From positions 23,624,001 through 23,684,000 of the forward strand of contig OU612065.1 in NCBI GenBank assembly GCA_914767715.1: a stretch of DNA of 60,000 bases. The letters are read 5' to 3'. Under the pieces are notes generated by a model. The model was not told the origin of the DNA. It worked only from the letters and a program-made list of their open reading frames with translations, and ran no database searches. Made by a program: the position numbers and the translations under genes. Within the stretch, counting starts at the first letter, position 1. Every line of letters begins with the position of its first letter. This document shows, in pieces, positions 1-21,800 of this stretch. This stretch comes from Membranipora membranacea. Taxonomy: Eukaryota > Bryozoa > Gymnolaemata > Cheilostomatida > Membraniporidae.

Positions 1-2170
1 AGATTGTTTTATTGCTTGTCATCAATGATGAAGCAAATTTATAGTGACTGTAAGAAGGCGTTATCATTTAGGAGTCTGATACTAAAAGGTATGAAACTGT
101 TTAAAAAACGAGTTGTGCGGCACTTAGCTGATAAAAATGTTTTCCTACCTGGAACATAATGTTTGTTAAAAATATGGTCTTCGTCATTAATAAAAATTTA
201 CTGCAGTACTAAGAGTTCGGATTGAGATCAGATTAGGAATGTCACAGCTGTATGAGGTAGAAAAAGGAGATAATAATCGAGATCTCTCCTTTGCAGTGCA
301 AGAGTTAAACCAAACTTCTGAATTATATAATAAAATCGGAAATATAAGAGATTGCACAAAATACTCACACTGAGTATTGGACGGATAAAAAGATTTGAAC
401 TTAGACAATGCATAAAATCTGCTTTTCAATCTGCGAAAAATGTGGTCAGTATTATCAGTCCATTTTAAATCATCATTAAAAATAGTACCCAGATACTTAA
501 AACATTGAACTTTCTCTACTGGGTTGTCATCAATAAAAACATTAGAAGTGACTTCCTGGGATCTACTGAAGTCAAAGATCATCTCCTTGATCTTAGCGGT
601 ATTCAGTATAAGACAGTTAGCTTTGCACCATTCGGAAAAATCATTTACGGCTTTAAAATAAAATTCATCACTACTGCTATGAACCAAAAGACCCAAAACA
701 ACCATGTCATCAGCATACTTATAGATCTTTATGTTAGGGTGATCAGATTGAACCGTGTCGGTGTAGATGGAAAATAACAATGGAGATAAAACACACCCCT
801 GTGGGCAGCCAGTACTACTAGGTAAAATATCAGATTTATGACTGGAGATTCTAACATGCTGTCGTCGTTCACTGAGAAAAGAATTAACTAATTTTACATA
901 AGGAAAAGGTACACACATATCAATTAATTTATCTGCTAAAAGTTGGGGCGATATCGTATTAAATGCCGAAGAAAAATCTACAAACAAAGCTCTAGCATAC
1001 CTCCTTGGTGTATCGAGGTGTTGCCTAACACTGTAGTCAAAAGCAATACATGCATCCTTTGTGCTACGAGACTTCCTATAAGCAAATTGGTTTTGATCTA
1101 ACCTCTGAGTAGCACACAGTCTGTCTGTGATCAAATGCTCAAAAGTCTTCATAACTACTGAGGTCAAGGCGATAGGTTGATAATCATTCAGGGCTGACGC
1201 CTTAGGCTTCTTAGGAACAGGAACCACCTCCGATCTCCGCCATAGTTGAGGGATGTAACCAGCAGCCAGGCAGCGATTGAAAAGCGTGTGGATTATATCA
1301 GCGAGTTGGTTGGCGCATGATTTTAGAATCTTAGTTGGTACTAAGTCTGGTCCACTAGCTTTCCCGCGTACGCACTTCCCTAAAGCAGCGTTGACCTCAG
1401 CAATAGACAGTTTTCTGAGCTCTTATTTATGCCTCAATTCGGAGTTGTCCTCTCTCCAGTTTGGTACTTTTAACCCACACCGCATAGGAAAAACCTGCTG
1501 AAAGAGGGTTATTCTGAAAACCGCATATGATAAGATAAAAATGATTTTTGATTCAGAGTCTGCACCATTGAAAACCCTGTGAGACAGGGTTTCCAAATCA
1601 TTGGAGACTTGAATGTTGATAGATCTTAATTTTAGTGACGAAACTCATGAAAATTTCTGCCAAATTGTCCGCAAAACAGGCAGAAAATGCTTAATTGACT
1701 ATCCAATTACTAAAATTATTTCCCCAACTTTGTCCATACGAGTTTTCAATGTTGCAGATTCTGAATCAAAAATAATTTTTATCCAATTATAAGCGGTTTT
1801 CAAGATAACCCTCTTTTCAGCACGTTTTTCCTATGCGGCGTGGGTTAAAAGTACCAACCTGAAGAGAGGACAACTCCGAATTGAGGCCTAAATCAGAGCT
1901 CATAAAACCGTCTATAGTGAAGTCTGGAACATTTGAAGGTGAGTTGTCATGAGGCTGGAACTGGTGTGGTGTTTCGTCACGCTCAAACCTCAGTTAAAAC
2001 TTGTTGAGGTTATCAGAAAGTTGAGGTAGATCACTTCGGGCAACAGTAGTGTCGACGGAGGGAGTGTTTTTGTTTAGATTGGACATTGATTTAATGCCTC
2101 TCCAGGCCTCCTTCATATTCTTACACATTTGATCGAGTTTTCTACTACTGTAAGATTTATTAATGCTGTG
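1..2170 (-). mobile_element. Decayed CR1/L2-like non-LTR retrotransposon (LINE), reverse transcriptase region
   Basis: Read on the minus strand, an open frame from about 1410 down to 187 encodes a reverse transcriptase. The motifs seen in order are VPVPKKPKA and LNDYQPIALTS, FVDFSSAFNTI, STGCPQGCVLSPLLFSIYTD, the catalytic YADDM and FKYLGTIF. Upstream in the same frame, ASGPDLVPTKILKSCANQLA is the usual pre-RT segment. Past a frame break below 187 the typical LINE tail is legible (RTTRFLNSFIPFSIRLLND, then a stop near 55). The upstream coding part reappears at about 1905-2170 beyond an inserted foldback element. Frame breaks and the insertion make this a dead copy. Assignment to the CR1/L2/Jockey group rests on motif style only, and the true 5' end was not located. 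Confidence 0.88.
1416..1902. mobile_element. Foldback MITE inserted in the LINE
   Basis: Two inverted arms of about 160 bp (1416-1576 and 1742-1902) flank a roughly 165-bp centre. Left-arm segments such as CTCAATTCGGAGTTGTCCTC and GGTACTTTTAACCCAC reappear as reverse complements in the right arm with scattered mismatches. The arms end in TGAGCTC and GAGCTCA, which may be part of the inverted repeat or a palindromic target duplication. The LINE coding sequence resumes on both sides, so this element came later. No transposase is present. Confidence 0.85.
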
Positions 2171-2900
2171 CAATAATTATACCATGATTAAAGAGCAATC
2201 ATGGAAGCTATCGGAGTGATTAATCTGTCATTTTCTCTAAATCAATTTCTCACTGAAAACCTTGGCAATCTTATAATAATTTGATTCAACAGCGATAATA
2301 TTTGGTCAATAAGACATATAATAGCCAAGTTGTCAATGGGACCCTGGTAAATCGACCCTGTAGAAACTTTGAATTGTTTATTTATATAAACTGATCTCTA
2401 CACTCCGTTGCCAACACCTTCCAATCAACATAAGCAGAACCGGAACTAGATTAAGTTCTAAAGATCTCGCTTGGTTGCTGGCAGTGGCATATCTAGCTAT
2501 CGTTATGCTGTGGTTGTTAATGGAATCCCCATGTCACCAACCCGGCAAGGTTTGGGCACCTAAGCTGAATCAGAGCATATAAAAATGTGTTCAAAGAGAT
2601 GAAACCCTGCTGGTAGATCTTAGGAGGACCAGGATGCAGTGAACTCTGATTTTATTATTAACTAATGGGACTAGAAAAATAAGCAAAAGCTTTCAGTAAG
2701 TCAGAAACACAAGCTATCTAAATTCGAAAGTTTCATAATATTCTTGTCAGAATGCACTCTGTTACCGGTTTGCAATGTTCGTCGGTAAGTAGGAAACACA
2801 ATACTGTTTTAGGACTGCCTGTGACTAAGTCTTTAGAAATGAGGAGTGCTCATGTACTAAGTCGATTGTATATAAAGCCAAAATATTATTTTGATTTAAA
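2171..2900. other. Intergenic stretch, no gene recognised
   Basis: AT-rich DNA between the LINE and the APRT stop codon, with short frames only. It would hold any APRT 3' UTR (minus strand). I see no RNA gene or repeat that I can name. Confidence 0.6.
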
Positions 2901-5001
2901 CTAATAATCAGAAAGCTCCAACAGAGAATGTACTTTAGCTGGGACCTTATCCTTTCCATTGAGTTCCTTGAGTGTGATCACAACCACACATTCAACAGTG
3001 ACACCCTTCATTTTTTCTATTAGCTGACATGCTGCATCCATTGTTCCTATAACAGAACAGACAAGCTCTGAAATACCCTAGATAATTTGAGCTGCAGTTT
3101 AGTTAGGTAGTTGTGGGATGGATATGATATAGATGCATGGATATGGAGGTCAGCACATTTTGATTTTCGGCACCTTTGGAAAGCTGCCGAGATACTCAAC
3201 AAAAAGTTTTTATCATGAGCAAGGGTCATTTTATCAAAAAAATGATACCAAAAGGCTGTTTTATCAAAGGAGATGGCGGTGTCAAATTGATTGCAGGAAA
3301 TTAAAAGCAAGTGATATTTATTCTTTTAGATTTAGGTCATACATTTTGGTTTAAAATTAAATACAATGAACCTAAAGTGACTGTTTGCGTCACGTCACAA
3401 TATGTCTGATCATGTGTCAAATCAATCCCTTATGATGTATCCTGTAACTCATGTATCCTGTATGCTCTGGTTCCTATACCTTGTATGCCTGTGCGAATTG
3501 GCAATATTTTTCTATTGCAAATCATTTACTACTCTAGTATAATAAAGATGCAGTTCCTGCATTTACTGGAAGCGCTAAATGTGACAGACACCAGATAAAG
3601 TTTGTTTTGTATATGTCATCACAGAGTAAGGATATTTATCCTTACTCATTGATGTCATGATAATAATTAAACAGGCCTATGATAGCTAAAAAGATGATGG
3701 TTATCCTCATTTTTGAACTATTTATAATTTATCACAGCAATGTTTAGGTAACATCCTAGAAGAGTATAAATCAGCTAGGGTTATATAGTTCTATTGTAGG
3801 CATTGCTGATATAGATCATGAGTAAATGCTAGCTAGCCATAAAGTTCACTAATTTTAAGCACGCACAACAAGGCAAATTTTTCCTCCTGCTAGTTCTTTA
3901 CTCCTCTAGGGTGTTTGGGCCTTAAATAACAAAATATCTATCAGCTTACCACCAGTGGCTAGCAGATCATCTACAATGACTACCTTCTGTCCTTCCTTTA
4001 CTGATCCGAGTTTAGCTTCAAAAACATCCTACAAGTGAAATTAAAAATTTCTTTTGCACAAGTAGCTCTTATCCTATATTCATCTGCCAAATCACGCCAG
4101 GAAGATTTCGAGCTCGGGCCTGATTTTCTTTGAGCATCAAAGGTTTTTTCCCTCAACTAGCAGGAAAGCGGTTCAGTAGCAATAATTCCATAATTGTAAA
4201 AACCCCTCTCCCATAACTCTGCATAACTTTTATCAAAACAGGACACTACAATAAAATTTGCCACCAGTAGGTAAAACATATTAAAATAGGTCAATACGTA
4301 AAATAGGTCAAACATACTCACTGAGCCATATTCAAGTTTGTATTCAACAGCTACAGTTTCGCCGGGCAGTTTTCCTTTCTTCCTGATCGGAACAAATGGC
4401 AGACCCAGGCGTAGTGATATTATTGGGCCAAATAGAAATCCTCTGGCATCGAGGCCAACAATGACATCAGCATTGAGGTTTTTTATATGCTCTGTCATTA
4501 TGTCCATCAAATCTCCAAACACAGCAGGGTCCTGAAGAACAGGAAATATGTCTCTACAAAGAGATAATATTTAGAGATGAGGATGCAATATTGTCTCCTG
4601 TTGACGAAATGCATTTCATGCCTTCCTCTTTTTTCCATTCTACATATATAATAATTTTATTGTCAGCAACAATTCATAATTTCTAATGTTTTCATGACGT
4701 GACATAAATGCAAAAGAGAAAAATAATACTAACGAAGATTCAACAAAAAATAAGACCATGCCAATAAACCTTCAAGTGTTGCAGTAGTCTTTTTTTAAAC
4801 ATATTTACAGTGAGAGTGCTTCTCAATGTAGAGGGTAAAATATTGAAGTTTGTTCCTATTTTATGGTTGATACAGATAATTCAGATGATTTTTTAATCAA
4901 ATATACACTTACTTGAACACTATACCAGGTTTTGGGAAATCAGGTATGGTTCCTATTGTGGCATTAATCCTCTTGAGCCTCTCATCATGATCTCCTGACA
5001 T
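2901..5001 (-). CDS. APRT: Adenine phosphoribosyltransferase (APRT), four coding exons
   Basis: Cytosolic purine-salvage enzyme that makes AMP from adenine and PRPP. Coding exons (minus strand) are 4913-5001, 4322-4553, 3950-4028 and 2901-3046. Phases join cleanly into about 181 residues, close to the 180 of human APRT. The start ATG gives [20 protein letters not shown], followed by [16 protein letters not shown]. Exon 2 carries [17 protein letters not shown] and the [15 protein letters not shown] loop. Exon 3 ends in [12 protein letters not shown], the PRPP-binding motif of type I phosphoribosyltransferases. Exon 4 gives the [20 protein letters not shown] helix and strand and ends LLELSDY. 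The acidic pair and ATGGT loop are intact, so the enzyme should be active. It lies head to head with the SLBP-like gene about 1.5 kb away. Confidence 0.96.
3620..3651. repeat. Micro-palindrome insertion with target duplication ATGTCAT
   Basis: A 32-bp insert begins CACAGAGTAAGGATA and ends TATCCTTACTCATTG, with nearly self-complementary halves. It is bounded by ATGTCAT at 3613-3619 and 3652-3658. It sits in APRT intron 3. Confidence 0.6.
3830..3925 (+). repeat. Copy of a dispersed ~150-bp repeat family
   Basis: Contains AATTTTTCCTCCTGCTAGTT then CTTTACTCCTCTAGGGT. It matches segments near 49.1 kb and 53.2 kb on the plus strand and 56.3 kb on the minus strand. It is degenerate and its ends are not defined. 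Confidence 0.5.
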
Positions 5002-5725
5002 TGCGTACTGTTGGGGTCGGCAACTGTGATAACAAATACGTAAAAAAGTGTGCAACCACCTTGTTAGGACTTATGACTTGCACACCACAGACACCATATA
5101 CAGCTCAAATCGAGCACTAAGTTGTTGGTGACGTAATGACTTTGGGATATTCTTTTATCGATAACCTGATAAATTTATATCATATTTCTGATACCTATAA
5201 ACTGATCAGTTATCCATAATAAAATCTGGACTGCTGACTGAAAATCAATGTTAGAACCATTGCCACTACACAGTTCAGCGTCATAACATCACCCATAGAT
5301 AAGTGCATCAATGCTAATGGTCCATATTGGATCCTGTGTGATGATAGTTTTCCATCAATGAGCGAGCGAATTGGGAATGAGCTGACCTCTACAACGTGAC
5401 AGTTTTAAATTGAAAGACTGTTCCTCTTAAAATATTGTATCTTGACTACTGGAAGACCGCATTGCAGAAATAAATAACAGGCTAAATTTATCCAATTAAG
5501 CTAGACGAATTGATTAAAAAGATATGGAATAGGCTGTTGTGTTGCCAAGACAGGCTACCTGTGGCCAGGCTAGAATAGTAAGTAGATTGCCATGCTGTTC
5601 TGAACTTGCCAACACAAGGAGCCAAATGGTTGGTTCATTGGTTGACACCAGCTGCAAATAAAGACTTGTAAGCTCTGCTGGTAGTATCTAAACTAATGCA
5701 TAACCATACCCTCCCACTCTCTCTG

Positions 5726-5748
5726 CAAGGGTCATATAATAACCCTTG
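5726..5748. repeat. Micro-palindrome insertion with target duplication CTCTCTG
   Basis: A 23-bp insert, CAAGGGTCAT then ATAATAACCCTTG, has terminal arms CAAGGGT/ACCCTTG. Exact 7-bp direct repeats CTCTCTG lie at 5719-5725 and 5749-5755. Confidence 0.75.
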
Positions 5749-6309
5749 CTCTCTGCTGCAACAGCTTGATATGACTTATCACGTGATCATTCTCATGCTC
5801 GGGCTGAAAGTGTATGAATTGGGTCAGCTGAAGCAAGAAAGAAAAATTTGATTGGCAAAGTTTTGTAATACAACATGTGATTGGCTCATACTTCATTTGG
5901 AAATAATTAGAAACTCAGGCTACAGGGCAATTGGTAAATGTGATTTTTTTTACACTATTATCTTAATTTTACCCCGATTCAAAGTCCTAAGTCAAGAAAG
6001 TCTAATCAAAATACTCAATTCATTGGTATGCATAGAAGCACATCCTAATGATAAACTGGGTATCAAATGACATTCATTATGCATGCATTGATTATGATTA
6101 GGCTACTCTATCTGTGTATTTTCCAAGGAGTTGGTATTTTCTAATCTATATGATGGTTTTGTGCGGAGGGAATTTTTCAAGAGAAATCATAATGAGAGTC
6201 AATTCTTAGTCATAGAACTGCCAAATTTTCCAACATTCCAGTATATGTGAGTTGTGACAGTCCTTGGAATAGATCAATCAAGGACTAGGAGTAATGAACT
6301 CCCTCTAAG

Positions 6310-6338
6310 CAATGAACTAGGGTTTAGTTCATTGATTG
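6310..6338. repeat. Micro-palindrome insertion with target duplication CTCTAAG
   Basis: A 29-bp insert starts CAATGAACTAGGG and continues TTTAGTTCATTGATTG. The arms are CAATGAACTA/TAGTTCATTG. CTCTAAG flanks it exactly at 6303-6309 and 6339-6345. Confidence 0.72.
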
Positions 6339-6383
6339 CTCTAAGAGGCTTTCTAGGTTAGACACTTCTGATGAGTTATAGAT

Positions 6384-6414
6384 CAATGAACTCCCTCTTC
6401 CAGGGAGTTCATTG
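6384..6414. repeat. Micro-palindrome insertion with target duplication TATAGAT
   Basis: A 31-bp insert with perfect arms CAATGAACTCCCT and AGGGAGTTCATTG around CTTCC. TATAGAT flanks it exactly at 6377-6383 and 6415-6421. This is the cleanest long-arm copy in the window. Confidence 0.8.
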
Positions 6415-6533
6415 TATAGATAGACCTTCATAGTATGTATGTCCTAGGCTCAATTCACCACTTTGCCTGTTCAGGATAAAATAATGTTGCACAATCGTAC
6501 ATTGACTATTATTTATTTAGCAAGTGAGAAATC

Positions 6534-9204
6534 ATGTACAATAGGCGAAGAAGTCGGTCACCTCGGCTCCGAGGCCCTCCTAGCGACCATGATGATATTC
6601 ACAGAAGGTATAGAAGTCGTTCACCACTACTACGAGACCCTGCCAATCGGGTAAGCATTAAATTACTCGGTTTCAGGGTGTTAAAAACACTAGAGAATTA
6701 AGAATACTCTCTCGCCTGTAAAATATACATTCTCTGGATACAAAAGCATAAGGGAAAGTTTCCTTATCACCCTGGTTTTAGTGAGATGTGCTCTGTTTCT
6801 TGTAGGACTCGATCAAAAACAGAAACGCTGATGGCTATGGACGACATCACACTACACAAAACTCAACGCATAGGTACAATGAACCGTCAACATCCCGTCT
6901 CCAACATTCGCCATTTGAAAATGGACATGAAAGAGATAGTCACATATCTTCTAGTAAATACAATGATTCTCTTGGATCCTCGACTCAACCATCTAAGCCT
7001 GCCTTACATATGCATGTTAAAGACTCTTCAGATATTTTGTGGGGTGGCAACGAAGCTGCAGCTGACTCATTCATAACAACACCGTCAACATACAATTACC
7101 AGGGATGTTCAACCACACAATCTACCAGAGACTCACATACAAGTATTGCGAAGGATCCATTTTTTGTGGCACCAGAATCCTCCTATGACAGTAGGCCAGT
7201 TTCACCTTTGCCTCCTCCGAGATCTCAGCATTCTCCAAATTTGATGAGCTCTGCTCCTACTATAAGCGAACGCCGGTTTAAGCGTGATTCCACTGATGGT
7301 GTCGCTGAAATGACATTTGACTATCACCATCAACCCCAGTCAAAGGGTGCAAATGAAGTTTCACCTCTGCAGACAGTACACAGGTTCCGAGGGTCAGACA
7401 GCGATTACCATGAGAGGGTTAAGCCAAGAGCAGACCAAATAAGCAGGTACACAGCCATATCAGTGACATTTGTAAGCATTCAGTTTCCTAAGAGAGAATA
7501 CTGGCCTTATATGGTGTATGACATTCCAAGTTAACCAATCACATCACAAAGAGGAATCTAGTTCATTTGGTGAAACCAATAAACTCCCTCTTCATTGGTG
7601 AAACCAAGGAGTCTATTCCTCCTTGGTGAAAGCGTCATGTTAACCTTTCAATCATCAAATGCTTGTATGATATTTGAATAACTCTGACAGTTTGTTCTCT
7701 TCTATACAGTGATGAGATGGAAAGAAGAAAGGATGAGGTGAATTTGTTCAAAGACACCGACGCATACAAACAGTTTGACAAGAGATTTCCGAAGCATATG
7801 TAAGGACAAGCAGTGCACCATTAGGGAAAACATAACACCCAAACATTTGCAAGGTTGAGAGCGTCCAACTCTCAACTTCACAAGAGCATAATTAAGAATT
7901 TCTTGACCCACTGCTTATATTAGAAAAAGCATCGTCAATGATTTGTTCACAAGACTCAGCTTATGAAATTCAAGATTAATTTTCAATTGACTTCCCAGCG
8001 TATCAGAAAGGACTATCCTTGATTTTTTTATTTAGGCAGAACATGACCAAAGAGCGACCAGTTACACCAGATCATCGTAGAGTTCCAGATGGCGAATGGA
8101 TGACTGTATTTAAGTTGTGGCAAACAGATATTTATACTTATAAGAAAAAGTAAGCAACGATTTAAGTTTGGTTTTAAGTTTGGTACCTACAATAGGTTCA
8201 AGACTTGAACATACGTGTCTTGTCTTTCTTGTTGATTGACCATGGTCTTTTGATTTTCATTATTAGTTTCTATAGAGACAAAGTTTGATTTCATTGTACA
8301 GTTAAATCAGGAAAACAAATTTGGTAATCTTGGGAAAGTGTGTCATTGCGTCTCAGAAGAGAGTACCAAAAGAACTATCAACCCCTAGTTTGATGTTCTG
8401 TCGCAGAGTTCTACTTTCGGTGTCACCCTACTTGAACATTTCTGAACCACATGGAAGTTTCCAGCTACGTATATCCTCTCAATGATTGCTCAAGTTATAC
8501 GGACACGCAAGCCAATCATTCAATACAAATTTCGGTCATTATGACAACCAACTTTATAGTTTTGTATTTTGCACTTTCAGAGTAAAGCAGGGAATAGAAA
8601 ACAACGAGGACATACTGATTAGGAGACAAAAGAATATAGATTATATGAAGACACAACCAGATTACGACAATTACATCAGCAGGCTGCCAAGGTATGACTC
8701 TGCAACTCATTTAGGAGGAGTAAATTGGGGTTATTTGATGAGTTACGAAATAGAACTTCTGAGTGGGATAAAATTGAAACTGTCTGATGATTCGTCTTTG
8801 AGAGCTATTGCTATCATATCGTGTGTAGCTGCTCAAATTGGAGAGGTATACACCTGAGGGTGCTGGGGGCTGGAACAATTAACCTTGAAAGCTGCCCCCG
8901 TTGGACTCAAACCCACGACTCTTGCGGCACCAATTGCCTGGCAGTGAATAGCGAGCGCGCTAACATAATCAACCCATCTTTAGTACACTTGTATCTGACT
9001 GGCCAGAACATCTCTCTAGTCCTATCTCTTCAAATAATACAACTTAATCTTGGCTCTTATAGGAGTGAAAGACAACCACGTGATCCGCGTACACCTGACA
9101 AGTATAAAAAGATGAGTCGGAGAGCCTGGGATGGTCAGATCAAGAGCTGGAAGCTTGGAATACATGATCGAGTATTGGAATTGGAGGCTGAATTATCTCC
9201 CTGA
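6534..9204 (+). CDS. SLBP: Histone stem-loop-binding-protein (SLBP) family member, six coding exons
   Basis: SLBP binds the 3' stem-loop of replication-dependent histone mRNA and drives its processing and translation. Exons 6534-6650, 6806-7446, 7710-7799, 8036-8149, 8581-8691 and 9063-9204 join in phase into 404 residues. The RNA-binding domain lies at the C-terminus, from about residue 328: ILIRRQKNIDYMKTQPDYDN, YISRLPR, then RTPDKYKKMSRRAWDGQIKS. This matches the family pattern RRQKQI.YGK...YDRY and TPNKFKKYSRRSWDQQIK. The phosphorylatable Thr before Pro is kept, but TPNK is TPDK and the usual HFWD after the last helix is replaced by IHDRVLELE. The N-terminus is long, Ser-rich and has SR dipeptides (RRRSRSPR, YRSRSPL). 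It could be the single SLBP or a diverged paralogue. The start is the first in-frame ATG after an acceptor-like TTTAG. Confidence 0.85.
7577..7625. repeat. Two serial micro-palindromes sharing target GTGAAAC
   Basis: Order is GTGAAAC, insert 7577-7597 (CAATAAACTCCC...CATTG), GTGAAAC, insert 7605-7625 (CAAGGAGTCT...CCTCCTTG), GTGAAAG. Three copies of one 7-bp target (7570, 7598, 7626) separate two different palindromes. This looks like a second insertion into the duplicated target of the first. It lies in intron 2 of the SLBP-like gene. Confidence 0.75.
8852..8968 (-). repeat. tRNA-derived SINE-like fragment
   Basis: On the minus strand GTTAGCGCGCTCGC resembles a tRNA D-arm/A-box and GGGTTTGAGTCC resembles a B-box, spaced as in a Pol III promoter. 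No complete cloverleaf forms, so it is a SINE head or tRNA pseudogene rather than a working tRNA. It lies in the last intron of the SLBP-like gene, in antisense. Confidence 0.55.
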
Positions 9205-10949
9205 CACATTATTTATGAGTAGAAAATGAATGAAATGAAAGCTCTTCTTTAACATCTTACAGTTAGGCATGACAAGACAAGCACAAACAGAGCTTGTGAA
9301 AGCAGAAATTTATTACTACAGAAGACCGAAGTTATTGTGTTATGGAGTTGTCTGTACAATGCTTAAAAGTGAGAAAGGCTGACAACTCCAGTTGTGGAAA
9401 TACCTTGTCTCAGGAAGTTTGAGGTGGGAGGATATCCCACCCTTGTATCAGGAAGTTTGAGCAGGGAGGGTTTCAGTCAATGCTCATATCAGGGAGTTCA
9501 TCTCAAACTCCCTGCTCATATTGCAGTGTTTTAGAATGACGAAACAATCTGATCCTATCAGAGAATTGCTCAATTTACCCAACAACATGAGAAGTATAAT
9601 GGTCACATGTTTTTTCGAACAATACATGAGCGATTTATTGTAGCAAAATAAAACAAAATCACATGATAACAATGAAGATTTCAACTGTAGCATTACAATT
9701 AAGGCTGTACACTAATGTGGGGCCAGGGTGAGTAATGAGTCTTGTTTCTATTATAATCCACTCAAGAACATAAAAACACCTTTTCTGATATCTACTGTAT
9801 AAACGAGGATTAGATACAAGAGTCAAAGGCATTGCAGAAAAAACTACACTATAGGAATTTTCTATATGAATTTTGCCTTTGGACGCAACACAGACATTGT
9901 AAACGATCATAGTACGATGATAATTATAATAGGGACTTGTGATGCGAAACAAAAATCTCATTCCATTCAACTAGTTCCAATGATAAAATTATGAGGTAGA
10001 AAAAGCTTTTACAATCTACGCAGCTAAGTGAAGGAGTGTGGTTGTGAGAAATAACAGGGGGGTTGGGTGGAACTATTTAAGCGGGGAGGGGTAGAATGAT
10101 AAGTTTGGGATGGTTAAGTGGTTATACTGAGAATCAATTTTTGCAGCCAGTGCACAATTCTCACTTAGACTGAAAATTACCTCTTCAGTCGAAGGGTAAT
10201 TTTCATAATTGAAAAAAAAGACACATAAAAAGATTTCCAACCTAAAGCGGGATTACACTAACAATAATCCATATTGCAAAACTCCCTCTAGTATGTCAGA
10301 TTACAAAGTAATTTCATAATATTTTTGATATACATTAATGTCTTGAACCTGAAAATGAAAAGCTACAAGGCAGATAAGGCCTTCTATGATATATTCCAGT
10401 TTTTTGACTGTGAAATTAGAAGAACATGTGGCAAGATACCTAACTAACTATTTATAGAATCTGTGTTAGTCACGATTTGGACATAAAGATCAGTAAATGC
10501 ACTCTGTACATGAAAATGGCAAAGAATCTCAGAAAAAAAAAGTGTCGCCGCTTCTAAGTCCTAAAGAGACGAGAAATGATAATTCACAAAAGGTTTCACA
10601 TTCATTGTCTCTGGACATACAGTGGTTTTGTACAGCTATGAGGAGACATTGGAACGAATCATTAGTATTGCAAATTTGGTCACGCAAAAGGGTAAAGAAA
10701 AGATAGTAAGCATCCTATGTATGTAGCTCTAGGTATGTCAGCTGCATAAACAACACAATACAATAAGTGATTGTTGCTATTAAACTTGATTACCATGGCT
10801 ATATCTTGGGCTAATTAACAAAAAAGTTTAGCACTGAAGTTGCACTATCCAGTCAATTTCAGTATCTTTGATCTGGTAAAGGATTTCGGATGAAAACTTT
10901 TTGATAGTATGATTGTTATGCTGCAGTTTCGACATGTGTCCATCAGCCA
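9205..10949. other. Convergent intergenic region between the SLBP-like gene and RNF38/44
   Basis: Presumably holds the 3' UTRs of the two converging genes. Around 9405-9460 the 20-bp phrase CTTGTCTCAGGAAGTTTGAG and a one-base variant flank a palindrome (GGTGGGAGGATATCCCACC). No additional gene is supported. The short frames here have no recognisable composition. Confidence 0.55.
9490..9514. repeat. Micro-palindrome insertion with target duplication CTCATAT
   Basis: A 25-bp insert, CAGGGAGTTCATCTC then AAACTCCCTG, has arms CAGGGAGTT/AACTCCCTG. CTCATAT flanks it exactly at 9483-9489 and 9515-9521. Confidence 0.78.

Positions 10950-21800
<10,851 letters not shown>

Larger units (their letters stand above)
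5002..6533. promoter_or_regulatory. Divergent intergenic region between APRT and the SLBP-like gene
   Basis: Must contain the 5' ends and promoters of both divergent genes. I see no convincing TATA box or initiator. An acceptor-like TATTTATTTAG at 6510-6520, just before the SLBP-like start, suggests that gene has an upstream non-coding exon here. The interval also holds three micro-palindrome insertions (5726, 6310, 6384). Confidence 0.4.

Noticed and set aside
8852-8968. Working tRNA gene on the minus strand
   Set aside because: A-box-like and B-box-like words are present, but no acceptor stem or complete cloverleaf forms. It was called a SINE-like fragment instead.
9659-9970. 103-codon minus-strand frame downstream of the SLBP-like gene
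   Set aside because: Random-looking composition, no family resemblance, and it lies in the expected 3' UTR zone.
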